A stretch of 64,000 bases of DNA from an uncultured Ectothiorhodospiraceae bacterium (GTDB lineage Bacteria; Pseudomonadota; Gammaproteobacteria; UBA6429; Thiohalophilaceae), in NCBI GenBank assembly GCA_947259575.1, contig CAMYMU010000001.1, positions 186,001-250,000 on the forward strand, read 5' to 3'. The position numbers and the translations under genes were made by a program. Below are positions 1 to 9,592 of this stretch, in pieces (the stretch's first letter is position 1; the number at the start of each line of letters is the position of its first letter). The notes below the pieces were generated by a model. It ran no database searches. It had not been told where the DNA came from and saw only the letters and a program-made list of their open reading frames with translations.

Positions 1-959
1 CTCACATCGGCAATGTCGGCACGACGCCTGAAGATGAAGAGTCTGTCTCTGTTTTCTCTGCTGGCTTAATTATCAGAGACTTACCTGCTATCGCGAGTAG
101 CTGGCGTAACCAGGAGTCACTTGGCGATTACCTTAAGCGAAATAATGTCGTTGCCATCTCGGATATTGATACCCGTAAGCTGACGCGCATTCTGCGTGAG
201 AAAGGTGCACAAAATGGCTGCATCATGGCGGGCAACATCGATGAGAAGGCTGCCCTGGCTAAGGCAAAAGACTTCCCTGGTCTAAAAGGCATGGACCTGG
301 CTAAAGAAGTGACCACTGCTAAGCCGTATCCCTGGACTGAGAGCATTTGGGATTTGGAGCAGGGCTATGAGACGCCTTCAAATCCGGCTAAATACAAGGT
401 GGTGGCCTTCGATTTTGGGGTGAAGCGCAATATTTTAAGACTGCTGGTCGACCGTGGTTGTGATGTGACCGTGGTCCCTGCCAACACCCCGGCCAAAGAT
501 GTGCTGGCGATGAATCCTGATGGTGTGTTTTTGTCAAATGGACCCGGCGATCCCGAGCCGTGTGACTACGCTATCGAGGCGATTAAAGAGATCACCGATA
601 AGGCCGTGCCGACTTTTGGTATATGCCTGGGGCATCAGTTGTTGTCATTGGCCAGTGGTGCGAAATCGACAAAGATGAAGTTCGGTCATCATGGTGCCAA
701 CCACCCAGTGCAAGACCTCGAAACTCTACAAGTGTTTATCACCAGTCAAAACCATGGCTTTGCGGTGGATGAAACGAGTTTGCCTGACAACCTGACTGCG
801 ACACATCGTTCGCTGTTTGATAAGTCCTTGCAAGGTGTGCATCGTACTGATGTGCCCGCGTTTAGTTTTCAAGGACACCCGGAAGCAAGCCCCGGCCCAC
901 ATGATATCTGTGGACTGTTTGATCACTTTGTTGAATTAATTGAAGAGCATAAGAAGTAA
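1..959 (+). CDS. carA: carbamoyl-phosphate synthase small subunit, 5'-truncated by window edge
   Basis: The reading frame is open from base 3 and runs to TAA at 957-959, so the N-terminus lies outside the window. The product is the glutamine amidotransferase subunit that supplies ammonia to CarB for carbamoyl phosphate (arginine and pyrimidine synthesis). The class I amidotransferase domain is clear: GVKRN followed by [12 protein letters not shown], the nucleophile motif [10 protein letters not shown] with its Cys, the SQNHGFAV segment, and the catalytic [11 protein letters not shown] near the C-terminus. The visible N-terminal part contains [16 protein letters not shown], typical of the CarA N-terminal domain. 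carB begins 6 bases after the stop, so the two are cotranscribed and make a heterodimer. Confidence 0.97.
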   Translation, partial: HIGNVGTTPEDEESVSVFSAGLIIRDLPAIASSWRNQESLGDYLKRNNVVAISDIDTRKLTRILREKGAQNGCIMAGNIDEKAALAKAKDFPGLKGMDLAKEVTTAKPYPWTESIWDLEQGYETPSNPAKYKVVAFDFGVKRNILRLLVDRGCDVTVVPANTPAKDVLAMNPDGVFLSNGPGDPEPCDYAIEAIKEITDKAVPTFGICLGHQLLSLASGAKSTKMKFGHHGANHPVQDLETLQVFITSQNHGFAVDETSLPDNLTATHRSLFDKSLQGVHRTDVPAFSFQGHPEASPGPHDICGLFDHFVELIEEHKK

Positions 960-965
960 AGCAGC

Positions 966-3900
966 ATGCCAAAACGTACAGATATAAATAGTATTTTAAT
1001 TATCGGTGCAGGACCGATTGTCATCGGTCAGGCCTGTGAGTTTGATTACTCTGGTGCGCAGGCGTGTAAGGCATTAAAAGAAGAAGGCTACCGTGTCATC
1101 CTGGTGAACTCTAACCCGGCGACCATCATGACTGACCCAGAGATGGCGGATGCGACTTATATAGAACCCATTACCTGGCAGACCGTTGCCAAGATTATCG
1201 AAAAAGAAAAACCCGATGTACTACTACCCACCATGGGTGGTCAGGTTGCACTGAACTGTGCATTGGATCTGGATCGTGAAGGTGTGTTGGAAAAATTTGG
1301 CGTGGAAATGATCGGCGCTAAAAAAGAGGCAATTGATAAAGCCGAAGATCGCGACCTGTTCCGTAAGGCGATGAAAAAAATCGGTCTTGATATGCCGCGC
1401 TCAGCGATTGCGCATAGCATGGAAGAGGCGCTGCAAGTTCAGGCACAAGTTGGTTTTCCTACTATTATACGTCCGTCGTTTACCATGGGGGGTAGCGGTG
1501 GTGGTATCGCCTATAACAAACAAGAGTTTGTTGAGATCTGTGAGCGTGGTCTGGATCTGTCACCGACCAACGAGCTCTTGATCGAAGAGTCGGCGCTGGG
1601 TTGGAAAGAATATGAAATGGAAGTCGTGCGGGATCATAAAGACAACTGCATTATTATCTGTTCGATTGAAAACCTGGATCCAATGGGGGTCCACACCGGT
1701 GACTCAATTACGGTCGCACCGGCACAGACCTTAACCGATAAAGAATATCAAATTATGCGCAATGCCTCGTTGAAGGTCTTGCGTGAGATCGGTGTCGATA
1801 CCGGCGGTTCTAATGTTCAGTTTGCGATTAATCCAGTAAACGGTCGCATGATCATTATTGAAATGAACCCTCGCGTCTCGCGCTCATCGGCATTGGCATC
1901 AAAGGCCACCGGTTTTCCGATTGCAAAAGTTGCTGCCAAGCTTGCGGTGGGTTTCACTCTGGATGAATTACAGAACGATATTACCGGTGGTGCAACACCC
2001 GCATCGTTTGAACCGACCATCGACTATGTCGTTACCAAGATACCGCGTTTCACTTTTGAAAAATTCCCACAGGCAGAATCCTACTTAACCACCCAAATGA
2101 AATCGGTGGGCGAGGTCATGGCAATTGGTCGTACCCAGCAAGAGTCATTACATAAGGCTCTGCGCGGTTTAGAAATAGGTACCGATGGCTTTAATGAGAT
2201 GGTTAACCTTAATGATCCGGAAGCGAAGAAAATTATTCGTGCAGAGCTACAGGCCGTTGGCCCTGAGCGTCTATGGTATGTGGGTGATGCCTTCCGCGCC
2301 GGTTATACAATAGAAGAAGTTTTTGAATTTACGGCTATCGATCCCTGGTTCCTGACGCTTATCAAAGAATTAATTGACCTGGAAACGGAAATCAAGGCGC
2401 AAGGTCTCAAGGCCATGGACGCGCAACGTGTGCGTAAACTGAAACGGAAGGGCTTCTCAGATTCACGCCTCGCAACCTTATTGAGCAGCACTGAAAAAGA
2501 ATTTCGCGAGCACCGCATCAAGTTAGGTATTCGCCCCGTTTATAAACGCGTGGATACCTGTGCGGCAGAGTTTGCTACAGACACGGCCTATATGTATTCC
2601 ACTTATGAAGAAGAGTGTGAAGCTGAACCCACCAACAAAGAAAAAATAATGGTCCTCGGTGGCGGTCCGAACCGAATCGGACAGGGGATCGAGTTTGATT
2701 ATTGTTGCGTACATGCTGCGATGGCCTGTCGTGAAGAAGGTTATGAGACCATTATGGTTAACTGTAACCCGGAAACCGTCTCAACCGATTACGATACCTC
2801 GGATCGTTTGTATTTCGAACCGTTAACTTACGAAGACGTGATGGAATTGATCGAGCTGGAAAAACCCAAGGGTGTGATCGTTCAATACGGTGGTCAGACG
2901 CCATTAAAGTTAGCGCGTGACCTTGAAGCAGCCGGTGCCCCCATCATCGGCACCTCACCTGATTCGATTGACCTGGCCGAAGACCGTGAGCGTTTCCAGC
3001 AACTCATCGATGAACTAGGTTTACTACAGCCACCAAATCGAACTGCGCGTGCCGAAGAAGAGGCAGTCACACTAGCGGAAGAAATTGGTTATCCATTAGT
3101 CGTGCGTCCTTCCTATGTTTTAGGTGGTCGTGCCATGGAGATCGTCTATAAAGAGGAAGAGCTGCGTCGTTATATGAACGAAGCGGTGAAGGTCTCGAAC
3201 GAATCACCCGTGTTACTGGATCGCTTTTTGGATGCCGCGATCGAAGTGGATGTGGATGCCATTTGTGATGGCGAGAACGTATTGATTGGCGGCATCATGC
3301 AGCACATTGAACAAGCCGGTGTGCACTCCGGTGATTCAGCCTGTTCGCTACCACCGTATAATCTTGATCAGAAACTACAGGACACCATGCGTGAGCAGAT
3401 GGCCAAAATGGCCAAAGGCCTGAATGTGGTGGGTCTGATGAACACCCAGTTTGCAATACAGGGTGACACCGTTTATGTGCTGGAGGTAAACCCTCGCGCT
3501 TCACGTACCGTACCGTTTGTATCAAAAGCAACCGGTGTACCGCTGGCAAAAGTATCGGCCCGTTGTATGATCGGTAAATCGCTAGTCGAGCAGGGACGCA
3601 CAGAAGAACGGATTCCGAACTACTATAATGTTAAAGAAGCCGTGTTCCCATTTTTAAAATTCCCGGGAGTGGACCCCATTCTGGGACCAGAGATGAAATC
3701 CACCGGTGAAGTTATGGGGGTGGGCAAGACCTTTGGTGAAGCCTTTGCTAAGGGGCAACTCGGTGCAGGCGAGACACTACCAACCGGCGGTAAGGCATTT
3801 TTAAGTGTTAGGGATGCAGATAAGGCCAACCTTGTGCCGGTTGCAGAAAAATTGATTAAGTTAGGCTTTGAGCTGGTCGCGACGCGCGCAACCGCAAAGG

Positions 3901-4199
3901 TTCTTATCGATGCCGGTCATGAATGCGCGATGGTAAACAAAGTCGCACAGGGCAGACCACATATTGTCGATATGATTAAGAACGACGAGATCAACTTGAT
4001 CATTAACACCACAGAAGGGCGACGTGCAATTGCCGACTCTTCTGAGATTCGTCGTGAGGCGCTACAACATAAAGTCGCCTACACCACGACCCTGGCAGGT
4101 GGTGATGCAATTTGTATCGCGATCAAGGACAAGGAAAATAATGATGTATTAAGCCTGCAGGAAATACATCGTGATCTTAACAAGGAGAACGCCGCATGA
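966..4199 (+). CDS. carB: carbamoyl-phosphate synthase large subunit
   Basis: 1077 residues, the normal full length. It makes carbamoyl phosphate from bicarbonate, ammonia from CarA and two ATP. Two homologous ATP-grasp halves are visible: the first opens with [21 protein letters not shown], the second near residue 560 with [17 protein letters not shown]. Each half has a glycine-rich ATP loop ([25 protein letters not shown]) and the metal-binding [18 protein letters not shown] / [18 protein letters not shown] motifs. The C-terminal MGS-like allosteric domain ends in the region [15 protein letters not shown]. Its TGA overlaps the greA start by four bases (ATGA), suggesting translational coupling. 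No frameshift or missing key residue is seen. Confidence 0.98.
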   Translation: MPKRTDINSILIIGAGPIVIGQACEFDYSGAQACKALKEEGYRVILVNSNPATIMTDPEMADATYIEPITWQTVAKIIEKEKPDVLLPTMGGQVALNCALDLDREGVLEKFGVEMIGAKKEAIDKAEDRDLFRKAMKKIGLDMPRSAIAHSMEEALQVQAQVGFPTIIRPSFTMGGSGGGIAYNKQEFVEICERGLDLSPTNELLIEESALGWKEYEMEVVRDHKDNCIIICSIENLDPMGVHTGDSITVAPAQTLTDKEYQIMRNASLKVLREIGVDTGGSNVQFAINPVNGRMIIIEMNPRVSRSSALASKATGFPIAKVAAKLAVGFTLDELQNDITGGATPASFEPTIDYVVTKIPRFTFEKFPQAESYLTTQMKSVGEVMAIGRTQQESLHKALRGLEIGTDGFNEMVNLNDPEAKKIIRAELQAVGPERLWYVGDAFRAGYTIEEVFEFTAIDPWFLTLIKELIDLETEIKAQGLKAMDAQRVRKLKRKGFSDSRLATLLSSTEKEFREHRIKLGIRPVYKRVDTCAAEFATDTAYMYSTYEEECEAEPTNKEKIMVLGGGPNRIGQGIEFDYCCVHAAMACREEGYETIMVNCNPETVSTDYDTSDRLYFEPLTYEDVMELIELEKPKGVIVQYGGQTPLKLARDLEAAGAPIIGTSPDSIDLAEDRERFQQLIDELGLLQPPNRTARAEEEAVTLAEEIGYPLVVRPSYVLGGRAMEIVYKEEELRRYMNEAVKVSNESPVLLDRFLDAAIEVDVDAICDGENVLIGGIMQHIEQAGVHSGDSACSLPPYNLDQKLQDTMREQMAKMAKGLNVVGLMNTQFAIQGDTVYVLEVNPRASRTVPFVSKATGVPLAKVSARCMIGKSLVEQGRTEERIPNYYNVKEAVFPFLKFPGVDPILGPEMKSTGEVMGVGKTFGEAFAKGQLGAGETLPTGGKAFLSVRDADKANLVPVAEKLIKLGFELVATRATAKVLIDAGHECAMVNKVAQGRPHIVDMIKNDEINLIINTTEGRRAIADSSEIRREALQHKVAYTTTLAGGDAICIAIKDKENNDVLSLQEIHRDLNKENAA

Positions 4200-4678
4200 G
4201 TCGAGCGCCCATCACTATCCAAGGTGCAGAAAAATTACGTGCCGAGTTGGATGAGTTAAAAAGAGTAAAGCGTCCTGCCATCGTTCAGGCTATCGCCGAA
4301 GCGCGTGAGCACGGCGATCTAAAAGAAAACGCCGAATACCATGCCGCCCGTGAACAACAAAGTTTTACCGAAGGTCGCATTCAACAAATCGAAGGTGTTT
4401 TATCAAACGCCGATATCATCGACGTCAAAGAGATTGGCAAAAATGCAGGCAGTAAAATTGTGTTCGGCGCCACCGTTGATCTGTTTGAGGTTGATGAAGA
4501 AAAAGATGTAACTTATCAAATCGTCGGTGAACTCGAAGCCGATATCAAACAAAACCTGATTTCAGTGACTTCACCCATTGCCCGCGCACTCATCGGTAAA
4601 AGCGTTGATGATGTTGCCGTAGTACAGGCCCCCGGCGGTGATCGCGAATACGAAATCGTTGCTGTTCGTTACGAATAG
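4196..4678 (+). CDS. greA: transcription elongation factor GreA
   Basis: 160 residues, the usual GreA length. GreA enters the RNA polymerase secondary channel and stimulates cleavage of backtracked transcripts. The N-terminal coiled coil carries the hallmark [21 protein letters not shown], whose acidic tip (D and E) acts in the polymerase active centre; the C-terminal FKBP-like domain contains [23 protein letters not shown]. The start overlaps the carB stop (ATGA), so it is the last gene of a carA-carB-greA operon, an order common in gammaproteobacteria. A perfect palindrome follows ten bases after the stop and probably ends the operon. Confidence 0.97.
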   Translation: MSRAPITIQGAEKLRAELDELKRVKRPAIVQAIAEAREHGDLKENAEYHAAREQQSFTEGRIQQIEGVLSNADIIDVKEIGKNAGSKIVFGATVDLFEVDEEKDVTYQIVGELEADIKQNLISVTSPIARALIGKSVDDVAVVQAPGGDREYEIVAVRYE

Positions 4679-4682
4679 AATA

Positions 4683-4712
4683 AAAGGGGGACAGACTTAA
4701 GTCTGTCCCATT
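4683..4712. repeat. GGGACAG-type perfect palindrome, likely bidirectional terminator
   Basis: Arms GGGACAGACTT (4688-4698) and AAGTCTGTCCC (4699-4709) form a perfect 22-bp palindrome, flanked by AAAA on the left and ATTTCT on the right. It lies between the convergent ends of greA and the HD-GYP gene and could stop transcription both ways. The GGGGACAG...CTGTCCC arm is shared with a larger structured element at 5926-6010, so it is probably a REP-like dispersed repeat used as a terminator. The terminator role is inferred. Confidence 0.6.
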
Positions 4713-4718
4713 TCTATG

Positions 4719-5840
4719 TTACATGCTCTCTTTAAAGCGTTCCTGGATACTAACGACTTCATCCATGTTAGTAACCAGTGCGGTAACGCAGTCCTGATCT
4801 AATTTTTCCCCTGCCAGTTTATTTAGAGTCTCTATGGCCTGTTGATTACTCCAGGCTTGTTTATATGGGCGTACGCTGGTGAGCGCATCAAACACATCGG
4901 CGACGGCGACTATGCGGGCCTCTAACGGGATCTCGTTGCCTTTTTTACCTTCGGGGTAACCGGTGCCGTTTACGGCTTCATGATGTGAGCCGGCGATATT
5001 ACGCAGCAAATCAATATGCTGTATATCTTGCAGGCCAAAGTTTTCTACTAAGTCATCAATCATATCCCTGCCTTTTTCAGCATGCGATTTCATAATGACA
5101 GATTCCTCAGCCTCTAATGGACCGGGTTTGAGCAAAATATTATCCGGGATCGCGATCTTGCCGATATCGTGTAAGGGCGCAAACATAAATACGTGTTGAA
5201 TGTAGTCATCGTTTAAATCGTATTGTTCCGCCAGGTTTCTAGCAATGAGTAAACTATAGCGCGACATACGATCCAGGTGACTACCGGTCTCCGGATCACG
5301 TCGATGTGTAATATGGCTAGTGGTTTTAATCGCAGCAGACAAAGTTTGGATATGACTTAGTTCGTTAATGACCATGAGCGCAATCACATGGCCGAACACA
5401 TCCAGCTGGTTTAGGATGTTCTCGGTGAAAACATCTTTTTCTTTTGCATTATAAAAGATAAATCCAAAAAAGTTGCCATTGTTAAACATGGGTAGGGTAT
5501 AACTGGCAGCATATCCGGTACGACCAATACGTTGGGTATGTTCATTCGTTCCATTTTCGAAGGTGAGCATGTTATTGACCACCCGTGGTAGCCCTTTATT
5601 GAGAATCGCCTTTAGTGAGGGGGCGTTGTCGAGCAGGGTCTGGTAATTCTGTAATGGATTATCGTCGCCGGAACTGTGCAAGTAGGTCTTTAGCACTGTT
5701 GTTTCCGGGTCGTAGATGGCCACCGCGATGCGCGAAATCTCAGGGCATATCATTTTCACTGACTCATGGGCGGCAACGAGTTTTTCCCGCAGTGGTCCCT
5801 GGCTATTTAGGATTTTCAGTAGATCCTGATGTTCGCTCAT
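4719..5840 (-). CDS. GAF-like plus HD-GYP domain protein, probable c-di-GMP phosphodiesterase
   Basis: About 373 residues from the ATG at 5838-5840 (a TTG seven codons upstream at 5861 is the alternative; neither has a strong ribosome site). The N-terminal ~170 residues look like a GAF sensor domain with no signal peptide or membrane segment, so the protein is cytoplasmic. The C-terminal half is HD-GYP: HRRDPETGSHLDRM, the metal motif FAPLHDIGKIAIPD, and HHEAVNGTGYPEG with the GYP signature, followed by ARIVAVADVFDALTS. HD-GYP domains hydrolyse cyclic di-GMP; the preserved HD and GYP residues suggest an active enzyme. The canonical HHExxDG is HHEAVNG here. It could act opposite the GGDEF-EAL gene a little downstream. 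Monocistronic, convergent with greA. Confidence 0.85.
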   Translation of the reverse strand: MSEHQDLLKILNSQGPLREKLVAAHESVKMICPEISRIAVAIYDPETTVLKTYLHSSGDDNPLQNYQTLLDNAPSLKAILNKGLPRVVNNMLTFENGTNEHTQRIGRTGYAASYTLPMFNNGNFFGFIFYNAKEKDVFTENILNQLDVFGHVIALMVINELSHIQTLSAAIKTTSHITHRRDPETGSHLDRMSRYSLLIARNLAEQYDLNDDYIQHVFMFAPLHDIGKIAIPDNILLKPGPLEAEESVIMKSHAEKGRDMIDDLVENFGLQDIQHIDLLRNIAGSHHEAVNGTGYPEGKKGNEIPLEARIVAVADVFDALTSVRPYKQAWSNQQAIETLNKLAGEKLDQDCVTALVTNMDEVVSIQERFKESM

Positions 5841-5925
5841 ATCATCTTTATCGGTAGTCAAAGGGTAAGACTCGAGAAAAATTATTCTACACTTTTATTT
5901 GAGTGTTATTTGAGCAATTACCAAA

Positions 5926-6010
5926 AGGGGACAGCACTTAGAACCTCTTCGAGGTTCATTAAGTATTCCCTGAACCCTATGGGTTCTGGTCGCTGAAGCC
6001 TGTCCCTTTC
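5926..6010. repeat. structured REP-like element with GGGACAG outer stem and two inner hairpins
   Basis: An outer stem GGGACAG (5928-5934) / CTGTCCC (6000-6006) encloses two further hairpins: GAACCTC-TTC-GAGGTTC (5941-5957) and GAACCC-TAT-GGGTTC (5972-5986). The outer arms match the palindrome after greA. The layout resembles a REP/BIME-type extragenic element. It lies between the divergent HD-GYP gene and the small DUF6316-like gene, where it would be in the 5' region of both. No transposase is nearby. Confidence 0.6.
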
Positions 6011-6110
6011 TTTAAAATACTCTAGAACCATAGCACTGTTGATCTGGATCAAGACTTTCTCCGCCTGTATCCATAATGATAGTGCTGTGATTGGAGAGGA
6101 GAGTAATAAT

Positions 6111-6299
6111 ATGTTTTTTGGTAATCGTCGAACCAAAATTATCGAACGTAACGATCTTTGGTATCTAGAGACACAATCTGGATATGAAGGCCCATTTGAT
6201 ACCCGTTCCGAGGCTAAACAATATCAGTCGCTGCAACAGCGGGCAGAAATGGCGAGGGTTGAATTTGCCGGAATAGAGGATAGTCTTTATAAGACATAG
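6111..6299 (+). CDS. small conserved protein resembling DUF6316
   Basis: 62 residues starting at the ATG at 6111, chosen because a strong GGAGAGGAGAG ribosome site sits just upstream; the reading frame is open further back to 6039 but without such a site. The centre reads NDLWYLETQSGYEGPFDTRSEAK, a pattern of aromatic residues followed by GPF and a charged helix that I recognise from short DUF6316-like proteins. No signal peptide, membrane segment or cysteine. It is 30 bases upstream of a zinc-ribbon protein and probably cotranscribed with it. The function is unknown. Confidence 0.65.
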   Translation: MFFGNRRTKIIERNDLWYLETQSGYEGPFDTRSEAKQYQSLQQRAEMARVEFAGIEDSLYKT

Positions 6300-6329
6300 G
6301 CAATATCGCAGCCGACAGAGGCAATTAAC

Positions 6330-6866
6330 GTGACGAAGACCAGCAACAAGCCGGATCAAGCCGGCAAGCATGCCGCTGCATATGGAAATATGCTCGAGCG
6401 CGTCAAACATGGACTGGAAAGCACCGAGGATGATGTTGCTACCCGACTTCATTATGTAGTGGATGCAGCCAAAGAAAAGGCCTATGAACTAGGCGAGCTG
6501 AGCAGGGAAGAGGCTGAGAAAATCGGCGAGTACCTAAAGCGTGATATCGAGGATGCGGCGGGTTATCTCTCTCAAGAAGGCAAACAGCTGGGCGACTGGC
6601 TGAAGTTTGATATCGAGCTGGTCGAAGACCGACTTGCCGATGTGTTTAAGAATACCCTTGAACATGCCACTAATTCAGCAACCCTTGAATTACAGCAGCT
6701 TGCAGAGGAAGCCGCGAGAGAAAACCTCTGGTACACCGGGGAAGTGACGAGCCCTGGGACCCTCATTTGTGATAATTGCGGCCATGAGCTGAACTTCTAC
6801 CACATTCAGGATGTGCCTGGCTGCCCGAAGTGTGATGGCACGATATTCAAGCGGATTTCGAATTAA
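6330..6866 (+). CDS. zinc ribbon-containing protein, DUF1451 (YbeL-like)
   Basis: 178 residues from a GTG start with AGAGG upstream. The first ~130 residues are a highly charged helical region (GELSREEAEKIGEYLKRDIEDAA; GDWLKFDIELVEDRLAD) like E. coli YbeL. The C-terminus carries a zinc ribbon: CDNCGHELNFYHIQDVPGCPKCDGTIFKR, with two CxxC pairs, preceded by the family's WYTGEVTSPGTLICD segment. DUF1451 proteins have no firmly assigned function. It follows the DUF6316-like gene closely, so the two small proteins may be coexpressed. Cytoplasmic by sequence. Confidence 0.85.
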   Translation: MTKTSNKPDQAGKHAAAYGNMLERVKHGLESTEDDVATRLHYVVDAAKEKAYELGELSREEAEKIGEYLKRDIEDAAGYLSQEGKQLGDWLKFDIELVEDRLADVFKNTLEHATNSATLELQQLAEEAARENLWYTGEVTSPGTLICDNCGHELNFYHIQDVPGCPKCDGTIFKRISN

Positions 6867-7036
6867 ATTACTCCTGAATCGAACTTACTCGTTTACATAA
6901 CTATCTGTTTTGTAACAACAAATCAGTAATATCTTTGGCTGAGCCAGCCGATTTTCTATTTTGGGTTTATACTTATTTACAGTACTGTTTAATTAAACCA
7001 TAATAATAATAATGAATTAGCAAGGGTTCATTTGTA

Positions 7037-7978
7037 ATGAGTTGGCTGCCGACGAGTCTACGCAAGCGGTACATTCTTATTGTCGCGGTTACTATGGTCG
7101 TGGCGGTTTCCGTGTTGTTGGCGGTTAAGTATTTCATCAACTCTGCCAGCGATGTCCGGCTTGCGCATAGTAGTCTGCGCCTTTCAGTTGCCAATGATGT
7201 CCACTTAATTCATAAGCACATCGATGATGCCAATCGAATCCTCGACCTCTACCTTCTTTCACCTGATGAGCAATACCGAACACAGTTTTTCACAGAGATA
7301 GAGGCTGCTAAAGATCTCATTTCGGACACGGTAATAAATAGCTGGGTAAAAGAACGTGAGTTGGTCGCCGATCTGACCAGCTTGAGTGCGGAGATACAAA
7401 ATTACAGTGAAAAGATTGCCGGGCTAATGGATATACGTGCTGATCGTGGTGCGATGTTTCCAGCGATTTCACTGGCAGAAGAGACCATGTTACGCACCAA
7501 CGAAACCTTTACCAGTTCGGTCAACAATGCCATTGATGAAATCAGATTAACCCAACCAATTGTCTTCGATGACTATGAAAAGTTTGTCAATCTACGAGAC
7601 AAATGGCGACGGTTGATCATGGCGTATCGAATCTATGTGATAAATCGAACTGCATCGTTGCCGAAAGATAGATTGCCAGGGCTGCTGTCCAATATCAGTC
7701 TGTTCATCGACAATATTATTATTGATATTGAAGATAATTTGTTACCGATGCTTGAGAGTGACGAGATTGGCCTTGAGACGGCGGAGGCGATAGAGATCAC
7801 CTATGAGCAGGCGAAAATATGGCGTGAAACTTTTTCACAGGTGAAAAGCCTTGCTGACTCGGATGTATGGCGAACAGACATTCCTTATACATTAAAAGAA
7901 GTTGCGCCCGCATCAGATAAAAATATATGCGCGATTAGAACAAATAATTCGTGTCCTCAACCTATCTACCTCGGATGA
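7037..7978 (+). CDS. N-terminal part of a frameshifted GGDEF-EAL protein (periplasmic sensor segment)
   Basis: 313 codons from ATG 7037 (AAGGG ribosome site ten bases upstream). A membrane anchor lies at residues 12-32 (YILIVAVTMVVAVSVLLAV), followed by ~260 residues of predicted extracytoplasmic helical sensor. The frame goes wrong at an A5 run at 7919-7923: after PASDK it reads NICAIRTNNSC and stops at 7978. Skipping one A continues as ASDKIYARLEQIIRVLNLSTSD into the following frame, which carries the second membrane segment and the catalytic domains. The intended protein would be about 839 residues over 7037-9557. A real inactivating mutation, a phase-variable tract or a sequencing error are all possible. 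Confidence 0.8.
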   Translation: MSWLPTSLRKRYILIVAVTMVVAVSVLLAVKYFINSASDVRLAHSSLRLSVANDVHLIHKHIDDANRILDLYLLSPDEQYRTQFFTEIEAAKDLISDTVINSWVKERELVADLTSLSAEIQNYSEKIAGLMDIRADRGAMFPAISLAEETMLRTNETFTSSVNNAIDEIRLTQPIVFDDYEKFVNLRDKWRRLIMAYRIYVINRTASLPKDRLPGLLSNISLFIDNIIIDIEDNLLPMLESDEIGLETAEAIEITYEQAKIWRETFSQVKSLADSDVWRTDIPYTLKEVAPASDKNICAIRTNNSCPQPIYLG

Positions 7979-9557
7979 TCTTAAAGCGCAGCGTCAAGCA
8001 AGTGATGATATTTCTATGTTTTTATGGCTATTGATGGCGAGCTTCTCTGTCATCTTTGTATTAGTGTATTTTGTAATTTACTCATCTTTGCTGCAACCCA
8101 TTGCTTTTTTGTCACACAGCATTAAAGATAAAGATGTAAATGATAACAGTCTGTTTAGACCAAGCTTTAACAGCACCGAAATGAAAGACTTTGTGCATGC
8201 GCTAAATGACATGCAACAACAGATTAATTTGCGACAGAACCAACTAGAGCACATGGCGATGCATGATGCATTGACCAAGTTACCCAACCGTAGCCTGTTG
8301 TTAGATCGGATTAATAATGCCATTGCGACCTATAATCGCTATGAAGGTGACTTTGCCGTCATGATTTTAGACCTGGATCGTTTTAAGGAAGTAAACGATA
8401 CGTTGGGTCATCTGGTCGGCGATGAAATATTAATAGAAGTGGCTAACCGCTTGCTGAGGTTGTTAAGAGATTCGGATACTGTTGCGCGTCTTGGTGGCGA
8501 TGAGTTTGCAATAGTGCTGCATAAATTAGAAATCGCCGATATAGAAGAAACTGCACAGAAAATTAATGATGTTTTGGAAGAAGTTTACAGCGTTGGCGAG
8601 CATAACCTCTATCTGGGGGCTAGTATGGGGATAGCTCTATATCCCCAACATGGTGAAGATCCTGACACTTTGTTGCAGCATGCCGATGTGGCCATGTATA
8701 TGGCGAAAAATCAGAATGTAGATTTCGAAATTTATAATCCTGAAGAAGATACCTTTAATGTTAAGCAACTCTCACTTCTGTCTGACTTGCGCAACGCTGT
8801 CTCGAATGATGAACTCTATCTCGAGTATCAGCCTATCTATTCCGCTGATGGAACACAGGTAAATTCTTTTGAGTGTTTGCTGCGCTGGGAACATCCGAAA
8901 TACGGTCGAGTCATGCCTGATCAATTTATTTTTCATGCTGAGAAGACAGGGTTAATCAAAAAGATTACGCAATGGGTTTTTCAGCGTGCGGCAGAGACTG
9001 TTTCTATATTGCATAAGTATGATCCGGATTTACACTTGTCGGTCAATATTACAGCTTGGGATTTACAGGATGAGTCGGTACTAAGTTATGTCGATGACTA
9101 CTTGAGAGAATTTAATCTCGATCCTCAGTGCATTGTCTTTGAGCTGACTGAACGTTCGATGATGAATGACAGTTTACGTGTGCGTACCGTTCTGAATGAA
9201 TTAAATAGTAAAGGTATTCGCTTTTCTGTCGACGACTTTGGTACAGGTTTTTCTTCGTTAATATATCTAACCCAGTTACCTATTAGTATACTCAAGATCG
9301 ATAAATCATTTATTCAATCGATGAACGACAATAAGAATGATGAAATGATCGTTCGGTCGATTATTGATTTGGCACATAACATGAATTTGCAAGTTATTGC
9401 AGAAGGTGTAGAAGATAAGGAAACCCTTTCAGTTATTCGTGATTTAAAATGTGACATGGTTCAGGGCTACATCTTCGGTAAACCTATGACACTTGATAAA
9501 GTAATTAATCTTTATCCCCCATTAAATGGAAAACCCGATATAAAACTGATAACTTAA
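7902..9557 (+). CDS. C-terminal part of the frameshifted GGDEF-EAL protein (diguanylate cyclase/phosphodiesterase domains)
   Basis: Continuation of the preceding gene in the +1 frame; the frame is open from 7902 but has no credible start there. Order of parts: membrane segment (MFLWLLMASFSVIFVLVYFVIY), a HAMP-like linker, GGDEF domain with DALTKLPNR and an intact RLGGDEFAIVL, then EAL domain. An allosteric I-site RxxD (RDSD) sits five residues before GGDEF. The EAL signature is ECLLRW rather than EALLRW, but the other phosphodiesterase motifs are intact: VNITAWDLQD, FELTERSM, DDFGTGFSSL, KIDKSFI and VIAEGVED. Both activities of c-di-GMP turnover are therefore possible on paper. Without a membrane anchor and sensor half it is unlikely to be made correctly unless the frameshift is bypassed. 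Confidence 0.82.
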   Translation: MRPHQIKIYARLEQIIRVLNLSTSDDLKAQRQASDDISMFLWLLMASFSVIFVLVYFVIYSSLLQPIAFLSHSIKDKDVNDNSLFRPSFNSTEMKDFVHALNDMQQQINLRQNQLEHMAMHDALTKLPNRSLLLDRINNAIATYNRYEGDFAVMILDLDRFKEVNDTLGHLVGDEILIEVANRLLRLLRDSDTVARLGGDEFAIVLHKLEIADIEETAQKINDVLEEVYSVGEHNLYLGASMGIALYPQHGEDPDTLLQHADVAMYMAKNQNVDFEIYNPEEDTFNVKQLSLLSDLRNAVSNDELYLEYQPIYSADGTQVNSFECLLRWEHPKYGRVMPDQFIFHAEKTGLIKKITQWVFQRAAETVSILHKYDPDLHLSVNITAWDLQDESVLSYVDDYLREFNLDPQCIVFELTERSMMNDSLRVRTVLNELNSKGIRFSVDDFGTGFSSLIYLTQLPISILKIDKSFIQSMNDNKNDEMIVRSIIDLAHNMNLQVIAEGVEDKETLSVIRDLKCDMVQGYIFGKPMTLDKVINLYPPLNGKPDIKLIT

Positions 9558-9592
9558 AAGAGTGAATCGCAGGGAAGAGGTGCATAGGCTCG

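Noticed and set aside
7902-7978. Independent start of the GGDEF-EAL gene at 7902
   Set aside because: The only start there is TTG without a ribosome site, and the preceding frame joins it seamlessly after one base change.
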